Part shown: positions 11,701 through 23,682 of the stretch, piece after piece
How the letters are laid out: each line of letters begins with the position of its first letter
Numbering within the stretch: position 1 is the stretch's first letter
From: Lonicera japonica
Lineage: Eukaryota > Streptophyta > Magnoliopsida > Dipsacales > Caprifoliaceae
DNA: 64,000 bases
NCBI GenBank assembly: GCA_021464415.1
Contig: CM038466.1
Span: 49,909,356 to 49,973,355 of the forward strand
Reading direction: 5' to 3'
The notes under the pieces: generated by a model
What the model was told of the DNA's origin: nothing
Seen by the model: only the letters and a program-made list of their open reading frames with translations
Databases searched by the model: none
Position numbers and translations under genes: made by a program

Positions 11701-14700
11701 AAAGAATCCTATTGACAAATTATGAAATTCATACATTGTACCCCAGAGAGAAAGTACCAGTGAAGGTCCACCAGAAAAGGAACCATATCCCTTTGTTCAA
11801 TATGCTTAATGCATCATCAACCATGTTTAAGGTAAACGGGTGCATTCTTTGGTTGTCAAGCAGGATTTGAGGGGACTTGTCTAGCCTAACAACGTAGACA
11901 TGAGGTTACTATTACTCGACCACTCTAAGACCATGTTTGGTTCATTGAAACTTAGTCAGTATAAATAGTTGAGAATGTATGAGTCCCATTCTGAGAGAGA
12001 GAGAGAGTTTGAGAGCATAGTTGGGAAATGTGTAGCATCTAGATCATTTAATGTGAAATTTGTCCTAGTTGGCAAAAGTAACCTCGAACGGGACCATGCT
12101 AATCTTTCACGTTACAAAGGTTTGTCAAGAGAATCAAATAGGAGGTGTTAGATGGTTGTTGTATCTAAACAAAAGTCTCCATTGATGTGGCCTACGCCAC
12201 CTTCCTTGTAAGATAGATGTAGTATTCTTGCACAGACTTTTTTGGCTCGCTATTTTTCCAGATGAGGCATGTATTGGTACTATGATAGTATAACCTAAAT
12301 TGAAGTATATATTTTTAGAAATGAAAATAAATTCACACAACGTGAGCAAGAAAGGGATATACAGAAGATGAGCATGGAAAGGTTGGAGCTTGAAACAAAA
12401 GATATGAAAAAATAAATTTCACGGAGTCTTGGAGATTGGAGAAACAACACAAGCATACAGGGTAAAACTATAAAAATTTAATACATTTCTGCTCCAGAAA
12501 TACGGACCAGCACAAATTAACCAAAAATATATAGATAAGGGGCTTAATGCAATATGGACTTTATTTTTAGGACATAATGCCAATTATCTCTCAATTTTGT
12601 CAACCACTATGAGACAACAAAACAAACTTTATTAGGATAAATGGGGGAATGAATGCCCACTTTCTCAGTATAGACTACAGACAGAAAAGAAGGTGAGATA
12701 AACACAAAATATTCTGAGCTGACGAAAAAATGATACTACCCAGATGCTTGGTGACTTCTACCTAGTGACGAATGCTTTAAGGCAAGAATTATCATATAAT
12801 CATATATTAATTACCAATCAATTATAACTTAAACAACAGTTCACGAGAGAGAGATGGTTAAGCACCTGCCAATAAAATCGAAGCCAGTTCTCATCTATAG
12901 TTGTCTTAGAGCTATCCAGTTCTCTCCACTTCTGGGACAGCATGTGAGCCAAATCAATCTCACCGTATTCAAGCACCATGTATATATACCCGTCTTCCTT
13001 GAATCTTCCTTCCCTAATACTCATGGAACCATTCATTACTTCTTTTAGCAAAGCTTTATCTGTCACCTAAGAAGGAATTGGATATTAGTACTTTCACAAA
13101 TTATCAAAATATATAAGAAAAAACATGATGCCGAATCCAAAAGGATGAAAAATATAAAAAAATCCAGATGCTAAGGTTTCAGTAATATATATATATTAGC
13201 TCTGCGTGTAGGTCAATATGTAATTTGCAGATCTTAGCTGAGTAGTTATTACTAGTTTACTATGATTTAGGAAGACGCCCTTCTTGGCAAATCAGCACAC
13301 AGGACAAAAACTCACTTTATTCATAATTCTTACCCGGCCAAGTAATGGAATTACATCACAATATACGGAACAAAATAAAGCCTAAATAAGAGAAGTAAAC
13401 TCCACTTCTCCACTCCCTAATTATCTATATTTATAATATTCCTAATTTTAATTTTGTTGATAAGAAACAAGATTTTGTTGCAACAAAGAAAGAGAATGTA
13501 CCAAGGAGAGCAAAAAAAGCCCAATGGATGAGGAATCCATTGAGACTAAACCAACTACCACCTGCTAACAACCACAGAAGCAACAAACCCTAAGCACAAA
13601 AACAAATCCTAATACAAAAAGCTATCACAATCTAGGCCAAACAAGAAACAATCAACCTAGTTAAAAAATATTCAATGCTCTAGCCCAACTAGGAAAATGC
13701 AATGATTCCAAACTTCATCTAGGGAGCTATATCTATCATCAAAAACTCTTTTGTTTCTCTCTAGCCAGACTGTCCATGCTACTGCCATCACCAGGAGCCT
13801 CCAAATGCACTTCGATCTTTTTCCAGATTGCTTAAAAGACCATTTAACAGCCATAGACTCCGCCCATTTCCGAGGAAGAACACCCACTAAACCAAACAAG
13901 CTAAACAATCTACTCCACAAAACTTGAGTGAATTTGCAATGAAGCAAAATATGATTAATGTTCTCTCCATGATTCTTACAAAGAACACACCAGGAGGGGG
14001 ACAAATACATATAAGGTCTCCACTTTTGGAGTAAGTCACACGTATTCGCTCTACCCAATAAAGCAAGCTAAGCAAACACCTTAATCTTAAACGGAACTCC
14101 ACGCTTCCAGATGAAGTTAAATTGTGGGAAAGGGACTATATCTTGCGGACTTGATAAAAAGTCAGAAAAATTTACAAGAAAACTCCCCGGAATGATGAGC
14201 GGTCCAAACCCTTTTGGCTGACATATTTTGGTTGAGGCTAACGTCATGAAGAAGGTGAAGTAACGATAAGTATTCCAACAATTCCCTATCATTGAAGTTC
14301 CTAAAGAAGCTAAGATCCCAGGAAACATTGTCCGAAGACCAAGAAACAACGTATTGAATTGTCATGTTTTGGTTATTTGAGAGATGGAAAATTCTGGAGA
14401 AAGACACTTTCAAAGGAGAAAACCCAACCCATGTGTCTTCCCAAAATCGAATTGAATCCCCTTTCCCCACCATGAGCCTAATGTTTTGCACAAAAGAACT
14501 CCATACTTTTGCAATTGATTTCCAGGGAGAACGGAGAGAGCATTTGACATCAATGTTAGCATCCCACCCGTTATCGTGGAGACCATATTTACTCTCAATA
14601 ATTTCGCGCCAAAGTGATTCTTTTTCACGAGGAAATTACATAGCCATTTCCAAGTAAGTTTCCCATTTCTTTTCAAACCCCATAAGTTTCTTTTTTGATT

Positions 14701-17700
14701 TCTTTTTTGAAACCACATCCCAACTCACCAAGAAACCACATCCCAACTCACCAAGACTCCCTTTCCCCTCTCCCTTTCCTTCCCAAAAGAAGTCTCTCAT
14801 TAACTTTTCCAGGATTAAAGCTAGTTTGTTAGGGATTCTAAAAAGAGAAAAAGTAAATTGGAATGCCACCTAAAATTGCTTGTAACAAAACCAACCTTCC
14901 CCCCAGATAGGCACCATTTGTGCCAATATTCCACTCTTTTAGCTACTCTCTCAATCACAAGATTCCAAAAGGACATACTAGACGAATTATCGCCCAATGG
15001 AAGCCCGAGATAGTTGAAAGGCCAAGAGCCACAACTACATCCCAATTGTGATGCAATACCCGCTAATCTATCTTCTTCTATATTCAATCTGACAACTGAA
15101 CTCTTATCCATGTTAACTTTCAGCCCTGAAATAAACGAGAACAACTTAATGACCCCCACCACATTTTTGATGCAATTATCATTGTTGGACACAATGAAAA
15201 TGCTATCGTTCGCAAATTGTAAATGTGAAATTCTCACTTTTTTCCTCCCAATTTCAAGACCTTCAATCAAATTATTATCGGAAGCTCTCTTCATAATTTT
15301 AAGCTTAAAATTCCTAATTTTAAGATTTATTATAACTTATAAATAACAAAATTCTTTATAGTCTTCATATCGAATTTTACAATAGACCATTTAAAGCACC
15401 CGTATTAGAAAGGAAAAACCTAGTTTATTAATTTTCCAGACTCCATCCTTCTTATGATGATGATATTGCCAACATTCAGTCTGGAAATAAACCTTTTCCA
15501 AATAAAAATTGTTATACGATAGAGCAGCAGATATTTTTTGCTAATAGCTGGAATTTTTTCACAACATAGATGTGAGGTAAAAAGGAACAGTAGTTACTTG
15601 AATACTCAATTATACATCTAAAGTATGCAAGCTATTGTCAACAGTCTGAATTTACTAAATTATAGATCTTACATACGTACCTCATAGTCAATGAGTTGAA
15701 TAATGTAACTTTTCCCCTTCAGTTTGTTTAAATATTGAATCTCTTGACAAAACCCATACGCAGTTGCATAGTCACGTCCTTTTAGCTTGATTCTTTTCAA
15801 GGCATAGATAGTGCAATCTGATGAAATGACTTTGTGGACTTCGCTACTTCCTCCACTACCTATCTTGCCAAGTCTTTGATAAAGCTTCCCATTAACCTTA
15901 AAAAACAAGTCAGGATCGTAATTTCTTTTACGAGGCGCTGATGCTGCTCTACCACTAACAACATTTTCTTGTTTTTCTGACTTTGAAGGTTCCAACTTCA
16001 CATCCAAAGATTGGTCTTTTGATACGGGTGCTTGAGACTTTACATCACTAATATCACCTTCAAATGTGTCCCTTTGGTTGACTTGTCATCGAGAGGTGGG
16101 GGATGTTTTGAAATTTCACATTCCTTGAGCACATTGCTTTGTTTGCCCTTAGAGAGATCATATTCCTTAACTTCCGATTGGGATTCAAGAACCAAGCTGG
16201 GAGCTTGGGTTCCAACAGGTGGCTGCTCGGCTAACATTCCACTGGTGTGGTTCGATGAAAGCTGTGGTGGGTGCACCATATCTTGTAGGGTCACAGGCAG
16301 AGAATTCAAATCAGAACTACTATTCTGGTGAGGATGGGAACAATAAGTGGTGGAATTACGCATAGGAGCAGACGCTGAATTCATTAAAGTTGTTGTAGCA
16401 CAAGATGAACCAACAGCTGAAGATTGAGTCATCGCGTGGCTACAATCACTCAGTAGAAAATTTCCGAATTTGTGCAGTTGCTCTTGGATTCCAGTAGTTT
16501 TCTTTCCCATCAGAGAAGAAATTCCTCCATCAGATCTTACGCTAACATCCACTTCCAAGTTTTGAAAACTCTGATGCTTTACTTCTTGACCGTTAACAAT
16601 TGAAGTCTCCACTGGATTGCTCACATCCCATTCCATTTCTGTGAATGCAAGTGAACTCATATGAGACAATAAGTTGTCCAATTCAGTGGCCATTTGATCA
16701 TCGGCCCCTGCATAGACAGTTTGTAGCATGTGCTATAATTTGCAAGTATTAAGCTTGGTCTAATTTGAAAATCATAATCATCATAAGTTATATGTGGGAC
16801 CATCCAACTCACACATTAATAAAGATTAGTAAATAAAATGGTCTGCACAAGATCACGGGGAATGCCGTCAACGATGAATATTACATAGCAATGGAATTTC
16901 TAAGCTACTATGCCATTTGATCATCGGCTCCTGTATAGACAGTTTGCAGTATGTGCTACAATTTCCAAATATTAACCTTGGTCTAATTTGCAGTATTCGT
17001 TGTAATCTGAAAATCATGTCATATGTAGCAGAATCCCACTCACAAGTTACAACTAGAGATTACTAAATAAAATGGTATGTAGAAGATCAGGGGAATTCCG
17101 TTATAGATGAATATGACCTAGCAATGGAATTTCTAAGCTAGTATGCCGTGTAATTATCAGCCATTGTATAGACAGTTCGCAGTATGTGCTATAAGTTGCA
17201 AATATTAAGTTTGGTCTAATTTGCAATATTTTTTGTAATTTGAAAATCTTTAGTTATATGTAGCCTGTAGCCCAATCAAACTTACAAGTTACAACTAGTG
17301 ATTAATAAATCAAATGGTCTGTTGAAGATTGGGGGAATTTCATTAAAGATTAATATGACCTAGTAATGGAATTTCAAAGCTAATAGAACTTGCATCACAC
17401 TCAATGCATTTGCAATGTTATACCTAGTAATTTCTTCACATTATGAAGATTTTTAAAGACATTAAGAACATATGATGGCATTTGGTGAAGTGGTGATAAC
17501 TTATGTTCTTCCTATTTGAGGTCAAGGGTTCAACTCCTAGTTCAAGCAATAGTTTTTATTCCTAAAGCATGAAGAATAATTTCAAGTGTGTACCAAAAGT
17601 CATCCTCTCACTTAACATATAGTAATAGATCATGCCAACAATTTATTACCTTGAGATTTGGCATTGTTTTCCAATGCGAACTGGACCTTCTTCTGACCAT

Positions 17701-19652
17701 CAACTGATGGAACATGTTCAGACACAACAAGCGACGAAGAAACTGTATCATTGTTTTGACCACCAGTGGTGTATCTGGATTGACCTCTCTGGGCATCAAA
17801 TGGTTTAAAACTCTCTTCCCGTTGTACTCATAATGGTCCCCGACATTGAAGGTGGTGTGATCGATGCATCCTCTTGAGTTTCTGCAAGAACAGAGATCAT
17901 ACTCTTTGTCTGTGAGATGGAATCCCTTACTCTTTGACTCGAGGCAAACTTGTCTTGATTTTTCTCGCTGTCTGCTAAAGAACCAGTGTTTAAATTTGAA
18001 CACTTTGATGTTTCTCGCTGAGGAACCAATAAACGCCTAGCTCTTATGCTATTTGACTGCATCGTGCCTGCAAAGTCCTTGTAATAAAATAATTAAGAAA
18101 CATAGCCTAATATTTTCTAAGAAATGTCAATACTTACAGGAAACCCAACTTTGAACTAGCACTGAACACAGAGAATTATGAATAACGAAGAAAGATTAGA
18201 AATAGGCTAACATGGAGTCATTATTAGTTAGTATACTACAGTCAAATATAATGACGCCAATGCAGAGATACCCAGAGAGCCAAAATTTGAAATAACACTC
18301 GGAGAGACAATTATACAGCAAAAACATAGTAGGAGTTGAAATATCCCAACTTGGAGCTGTTTCTAATCTTTATATTCAACAGGCCACTGAAGTGCACTAT
18401 ATATTTGATCAATTATATTATAAGTAAAACATAGCACCAAAAAGGCAAAAAGAAAGAGAAAAGAAAAACCCAAATTTTCATTTAAGTGGAGAGACACTCA
18501 AATTTCATTTCAGTGAAGAACCACGAAACCTGATCTACTACGAGATCCACAGAATCAAACATCAAAAAAAAAAAAAAAACCTATATATTTTTAGAGCAAT
18601 AGGGAACCGGGAAAACCCTCGTTTTAAACTTGGCCGATACAATACAATACAATACTGAACTTGAAATACCGCTAAATTATACAATTCAGTTAAAACCTAG
18701 AAAGAAAACCTATCAGTTTTTTTTGGATTGAAGGAATAGGGGGAAAGGAAAGGAAAGGAAAAGGGAAGGAGTGACTAAAAATCACTTATTTGGATAGATT
18801 TGTGAAGGGGAATGGAAAGGAACGGATCGAATGGGAGGAATTGTCAATCCCCTCTATTCCTTCATATTGTTTCCTTCCAATATTGGGAGGATTGAGAGGG
18901 AAAGGAAAAGATTTTAATGAAATATTACCATCTTCCAAATTTAATCCTAATTTGTTAACAAGATATTAAACCAAATTCCATTACTTTCTTTTCTTCTCTT
19001 TATCCAAACAAGAGTTATTTCCATTCCTTTCTTTTCCATCCTTTACAATCCAAACAATAAAATTAAAACCATTCCTTTTTATTCCATTCCATTCCTTCCC
19101 CTCCTAGTAACCATTTCCTTTCCATTCCCTCCCCTCAATCCAAATGGGCTGTACGTATCTCTAGAGCAAGAGGGAACCATAGAATCCCTATTTTTTACAT
19201 TTTACCAGGTACAATAAAATGCTAATGTTGATTTTCACAATTACCACTAAAATTTACAATTCAGCTAAAACTTATAAAAGAAATCTATACATATTTAGAG
19301 CAATAGGGCACCATAAAAAACCTAATTTTAAACTTAGCCTATACAATACAATAAAATCATAAACTTGAAATGCTAATTTACACAATGACCAATACAAAAT
19401 GTATAATCCAGCTAAAAAACTTAAAGAGATAGATAAATGATTACCGAGAGGGCGATGGCGTTTGAAAGCGGCCTGAAGATCCCGGAAGAAGACCGGCGAG
19501 GAAGAAGAAGATGAAGAAGTAGAAGTAGACGACGTCGTGGTGTTGAAAGTACGGCTGAGATTGGACGGATCGGTATTGATCGGACGGAGGAGGAGGTTTT
19601 CGTTCCTGATCAACGGTGGTGGTACCGGAATTTTAGCCTCCCCGTCGTCCAT
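8760..19652 (-). CDS. MPS1: MPS1/TTK-type dual-specificity kinase, six exons
   Basis: Spindle-assembly-checkpoint kinase that acts at kinetochores. Exons (minus): 19652-19445, 18067-17650, 16707-15681, 13066-12866, 10169-10008, 9341-8760; all introns are GT-AG. The start follows the conserved N-terminus ([10 protein letters not shown], then [18 protein letters not shown] across the first junction). The kinase domain starts late in exon 3: P-loop GSGGSSEV, lysine in YALKRIK, hinge [15 protein letters not shown] (exon 4), catalytic loop HSDLKPANF with the HSD typical of MPS1, IDFGIAKAI (exon 5), MSPEAF and [12 protein letters not shown] (exon 6). All catalytic residues are present. The exons sum to 2,598 nt. 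As sequenced, the frame breaks twice in exon 2 (G runs 17838-17841, 17818-17820) and once in exon 3 (16070-16072). Each looks like one missing base, and the first stop is at 17805 after about 156 codons. One base restored at each site gives about 866 aa, so assembly error or a young pseudogene are both possible. Confidence 0.88.
10945..11260 (+). mobile_element. Possible solo-LTR remnant in MPS1 intron 4
   Basis: A run of short T-rich words leads to CTTAGTTTGAGTCC, then a TATA-like CTATATATACC at about 11163, then CTTGTAATCATACAATTATC. This order resembles the U3-R-U5 end of plant copia LTRs. No partner LTR or internal domain was seen and no target duplication was identified. The intron runs 10170-12865; no other element in it was recognised with confidence. 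Confidence 0.3.
13451..15309 (-). mobile_element. 5'-truncated L1-type LINE in MPS1 intron 3
   Basis: A 14-bp direct repeat, attcctaattttaa, flanks it (13438-13451 and 15310-15323; the last base is shared with the element end), a LINE-type target duplication. It reads on the minus strand, like the host gene. It begins inside the reverse-transcriptase domain ([10 protein letters not shown] at about 15200-15225), passes the thumb/connection region with FNYLGLPLG (about 15010), and ends with a zinc-binding RT-associated domain ([19 protein letters not shown], about 13930-14000). The 3' end is an A-rich tail after TTTCTTATCA. The catalytic FADD is changed to FAND, and frames shift several times (13672-14058, 14162-14491, 14636-14869, 14821-15294), so it is dead. 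Confidence 0.9.
16691..17385 (-). repeat. Three tandem copies of the exon 3 start plus intron 2
   Basis: Copies start at 16691, 16914 and 17146 (periods 223 and 232 bp). Each carries the beginning of exon 3 (complement of catttgatcatcgg and variants), the splice acceptor (complement of ctg.atagacagtttg) and downstream intron ending in atggaatttctaagcta. The copy next to the gene supplies the acceptor used at 16707. The second copy keeps an AG acceptor and most of the coding start, and the third is more diverged. Confidence 0.8.
17470..17575 (+). mobile_element. tRNA-derived SINE-like fragment in MPS1 intron 2
   Basis: TGGTGAAGTGGTGATAA resembles a pol III A box and GGTCAAGGGTTCAACTCC resembles a B box about 40 bp later, the usual head of a plant SINE. 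The body is short and the ends are unclear. Confidence 0.4.
18580..19440. repeat. Triplicated segment of MPS1 intron 1, interrupted by a MITE
   Basis: Three related units start at 18580, 19151 and 19284. Each begins with tagagcaatagggaacc or a close variant, continues with a TTTAAACTTGGCCGATACAA-like segment, then tacaattcagctaaaac. The first and second units are separated only by the MITE at 18718-19149, which therefore inserted at their boundary. The third unit runs to the exon 1 donor. Confidence 0.7.
18718..19149. mobile_element. MITE with TTTGGATTGAGGGG-type ends, in MPS1 intron 1
   Basis: The left end reads TTTGGATTGAAGGAATAGGG and the right end is the complement of CCCATTTGGATTGAGGGGAG, giving inverted ends. 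The arms are purine-rich (GGGAAAGGAAAGG) at the left and pyrimidine-rich (CCTTTCCATTCCC) at the right and would fold back. It has no coding capacity. No convincing target duplication was found, so its superfamily is not assigned. Confidence 0.65.
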
Positions 19653-19990
19653 CGACGGTTCTCAAACGCATCTCCTCCGACTCGGCCGTAAACCTAACCT
19701 ACTACACATTGATACTTGAGACAGAAACAGAGCGATTTAAGTGGAGAATTAGGGTTTTATTAGATTTAGGGCTTGTAGATAGTATCCATGGGGGAACTGA
19801 AAGAGTGCAGTGTTGTTAGAGAGAGAAAATGGAGAGAGAGAGAGAGAGAGAGTTTTGAAGTTCAAACGGATTATTGGCGCTCTCTCTCGGGTCAATACAT
19901 TTTTGCAACAAACTCCACGGGCCGGGTTTTCACAAACTTTTTTGGTTTGGGCTTGGGCTTGGGCTTGGGCTAAAGTATGATTAGTGTTGT
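19653..19990 (-). promoter_or_regulatory. MPS1 5'UTR and proximal promoter
   Basis: Upstream of the ATG on the minus strand lie a pyrimidine tract made by (GA)n on the plus strand (about 19833-19851), an R-GGCCC-type word at 19918-19924, and four GGGCTT hexamers at about 19948-19971 (AAGCCC on the gene strand). GA/CT tracts and GGGCC/AGCCC words are common in plant promoters of cell-cycle and housekeeping genes. The open frame crossing this stretch on the minus strand is not credible. Confidence 0.45.
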
Positions 19991-20009
19991 CAAGGGAGTG
20001 ATGAGACAT

Positions 20010-20983
20010 ATCAACAGTTCGTTTTGTGTCGGATCTTAATAATTCTAAATAAATTTTGTCTTCATATAAATATGATGTGATAAGCTATCGAGTGATTGGG
20101 TGATATTTTTGGATTTGTATAGGATTCGTTATGTTTTTAAGTACGGCATGTGCTTCTACTTGTTAAAGAGATAAATTTTATAAAAAATAAATAATATAGA
20201 AAGGTTTTAAAGAAATTTGCACTAGAAACAAGATGGATAAAAAACTAAAATTACCAAAATAAAAAATTTAGGGATAAATATTTATAGATCATAAAATTTT
20301 ATTGAACATCTAGAAAGCTTTTACTTTCATTTTAAACATTTAAAGTTTAATGGATCTAACAGGGTACCCAAATTCGTTAAGAGTCGACTTGTAATTGATT
20401 CGTTAGCATTTCCTATCTAATGAGGACTCCGTAACCACCCAAATTCTTTAAGAGTCCATCAATTAACTTATAATTTCGCATCGTGTTATTGTGTAACAAG
20501 TGATTTTTTATAAGTAGTCCAACAAAATAAAGGTTGCAAAGGAAAATTGTTAAGGTTTAAAATACTTCACTTCATTTGTAAACCTTATGTTCAAATTTTG
20601 CTGCCAATAGTCCTTTTTTAGTGGACACCCAACTAGAGTAGCCCCTCCCCTCATTTGAACTTTACAGCAAAAAAAAAAGGGAGGTAATCTTGTTGGATTA
20701 ATTTACTGCCATTTACGACGGCATAGTTGAGCATGCGATTTAGTTGTCATTAGCCGGCATCTCACAGGCGGCAATTTGAATCGTTAGAGAGCTTGACAAC
20801 GAGATGAAGCAAAGAGACGTTTAAGTATGTGTTTGAATTTTTTAAAATAAGGTGGGGTGAGTTTACAGAAATTAAAAGAATTTGGCCGGATGAGTTTCAA
20901 GGTGGGTGAGAAGAAAGATTTGGTGGGTGAATTTAATAAGTCCGTAAAAAATGGGATAAAGGCAAGTCAGTTCATTAGTGGTT
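20010..20983. other. Intergenic DNA upstream of MPS1
   Basis: No gene was recognised. Small G/T-rich and A-rich patches occur but no clear element. Confidence 0.4.
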
Positions 20984-21293
20984 GGATAATTGACCTTTTA
21001 TGCCTTTGAATTTACATGTTTCTCACTTTGGTCTTTAATATTTTATTTTTTTTACATTTTGGTTCTTAAAGTTTGAGACAAATTGCACTTTTATTCAAAA
21101 TTGGACGTCTTCTCCCTTTTGTGGACAGAAAATCCATGTCTCGTCCCACATAGATTTCCCTCCAAAAAGTTGATGGGAAATCCAATTTTAGATAAAGGTG
21201 TAAGTCGGTTAAAACTTTAAAGACTATGTAGCAAATGAAACTTTAAAAAGTAAAGTGAGCAATAGCTTCAAAGACATAAAAAGGTCAATTACC
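20984..21293. mobile_element. MITE-like inverted-repeat element
   Basis: The left arm begins GGATAATTGACCTTTTATGC with TTTCTCACTTTGG further in. The right arm is the complement of GGTAATTGACCTTTTTATGT with TGCTCACTTTAC further in. The arms are about 110-120 bp and the spacer contains AATTGGACG and TCCAATTTTAG, which also pair. There is no open frame. The target duplication is not clear. Confidence 0.6.
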
Positions 21294-22116
21294 ATTGTTG
21301 GTCATATGATTATTATTTCTTCTTATAAAGGGGGTGGTATTTTCGAGTAACAATGTTTTGTCAATAAATTATAACTAGATATCATGCATGTACAATGTAG
21401 GTGCAATTCAGATATAATTAACTTAAAGAGCATAAGTTTTATAAAAGTATTAAGGGTGCATTTGATAACAAGTATTGAAATAGGGTTAAAAATGTTTAAA
21501 TTCTAGGCAATTAAAATCCATGGAAAACATCTAAAAGTATTTCATTATGTTTATTTTCTGGTGGAAAGTATGTACTTTTTCCATATAATAATGACATATT
21601 TTTCAACTTTGTTGTTCGATTCAACTCTTTTTACCAAGAATAAAAGGAGTGGGATTCACATTCTTTATTAAAGATATAGCACCAAGAGTTCCTCTTCAAG
21701 ATTCGACCCATTGGTAGATGCGAGATCGGGCACTGCAACCTATTTTAGTTCCTGCAACAGTTCGAGTTGGTTATCAAGTACAAGAAAAGAAAGGCCAACA
21801 CCGGTTTTAAATTTGCGACAATTGAACTTAACCTTGATATGTATATTGGAATTGGTCTTAAACGTTTTTAAATCTTACTTTGGGCCAGCTTTCACTCCAC
21901 TTTCACTTTTATATTTAAAACCTCGACTTGCAATTGAGTTGGAGGAAGCCAATTTTCCATCCTTACCTATGACTCATTTTCTATGGGAAGGCGATGAATT
22001 AAGGCTGCATTTGGCGTTTCGGATAAAAACATATAATAAGATAGGATAAGGATTACACAAAATTTACATTTGAAATAGTCATATATTAGAATTCCGGATA
22101 TAGTATTTAAACAGAA
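21294..22116. other. Intergenic DNA between a MITE and the copia element
   Basis: Contains a 112-codon plus-strand open frame (21711-22049) in which no family motif is visible. I do not consider it a supported gene. 22103-22115 is the left copy of a 13-bp repeat that also follows the copia element. Confidence 0.4.
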
Positions 22117-22520
22117 TGTGGTAATTTCATGAAAGCATAACATATAATTATAATATGATCACATACCTTTTTGATGATTCCAAAACTATATTTTAATGCT
22201 AGGTCCAAATGTAAAATAATTGGAGATACACTTAGTTTCACAACCCAAGAACTATATATGTATATATATATATATATTAAAATTGCTTACTGAGTTTCAC
22301 AGGAGCACTTCCATCTTTTCTATTTTTTTTTTCTCTCAGGATCAAAAAACCAACCAAGAGAATAATAATGGGAAGGAAGTTACAAACAAACAGTTTTTCT
22401 CTTTTGTTTTAATAATTGTTTTTAACTTCTTTTTTTTTATTACTTAATTAATTTAAATTAATATGGGTATAATAATAGTTCGGTCAACCCGTCATGGGCA
22501 ACCCGACCCAAAATCCAACA
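22117..22520 (-). repeat. 3' LTR of the copia element
   Basis: 404 bp, terminal TG...CA. It carries a (TA)n tract (about 22257-22277) that differs in length from the other LTR (about 29547-29568). Confidence 0.93.
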
Positions 22521-22530
22521 TCTCCCACTC
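22521..22530 (-). promoter_or_regulatory. Polypurine tract of the copia element
   Basis: On the minus strand GAGTGGGAGA directly precedes the TGTTGG start of the 3' LTR, as expected for the plus-strand primer. Confidence 0.75.
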
Positions 22531-23682
22531 GCACACGACGGGTAAGACCCCATTGCGAGATTCTAAGTAAAAAAAATACATACATATATATATATATACT
22601 TTCATACAAGTAAATGGGTCGTGCGATCTAGCGAGCAAACTTACATTTAGGAGCTTATAACTATGAATCTGTTTGGAATATCATAGAAGCTTCTACCCTA
22701 AAAAAATGATAGTTAATTAATTATTCTCGCAGTACCCTAGATTTGTCTCTTTAAAAAAAATTGTAACATCTCTAATCCCTCAAAGAGCATGTTTAGTACA
22801 TGTTAATATCGTGTATCCGTAATCAAGTCATACTTCTAATAAGTGACAAGATTGGTCGGCCAATGGACACACCGGACAAAATCTTTCTTTTCTACTCGCA
22901 ATTTGCAATTCATACTTAGCTTCTTTTCTAGACATATTCCATATGCCGAATAATCCATAACCATAGGTAACATGCTAAGATAGCTAAACACCAACCATAA
23001 AATGTAAATGGCAGCAAAAAGTATAAGGGTACATATATGGGGATGAATGGTCATCCTCAAAATCTCACACAATGGAAAAGCAGGGATTTATTTTCCTCTA
23101 CCTTCTTGGTTGAATAAGCACACATGGTATGAATCACGTGCTATAGTATTTTTTTTTATTATTTGAAGTCCAATAAAATACTGTACAGACTTAAGTTCAG
23201 TCACTACTTAGTGCCTAACCTGAATTCTCTAAGTTTTCTCTTTTAGCAGGTTAAAAATAGAGAATTTACATCTGGCTTTCACAGGTTATTTGGATGTGGG
23301 CAATCCAAATCGGTTGTGATTGTAAATACAACCTCATCTCATTTTCTTTTGAGGCGACATACCTAACATAACGTCTCATCTCTTTTCACTAATCTAGCTC
23401 AAGAGGTGATTACTCGTGTGAGTGAGTCAATCGCAACCCGTGTAACATTTTTTTGTTGAGTTTTTAATTGAACAATATGTGATGTGTTTAAGTCATAAAA
23501 TATAATAATTGTTGGTATTTATTCAAACTAATATAATATAAACTCAACAATGTTCGACAACAGATTATCTAAATTCTACGCAATCCAAAAGAATTCACAT
23601 GTGCAAGAAAAACATCTCTTGCTATTGGTTTAGTAAGGGGATTAGCCACCATTTGATGCGTATAAATATATTGTACAGTTAC

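Noticed and set aside
16708..17649. Extra MPS1 exons in the duplicated intron 2 copies
   Set aside because: The extra copies carry only the start of exon 3, and the spliced frame is complete without them. Kept as a finding about possible alternative acceptors, not as exons.
19749..20009. 86-codon minus-strand frame with Gln-Ala repeats
   Set aside because: It results from GGGCTT hexamer and GA repeats in the MPS1 promoter/5'UTR.
21711..22049. 112-codon plus-strand open frame upstream of the copia element
   Set aside because: No recognisable motif, no splice context and no homologous neighbour; it is compatible with chance.
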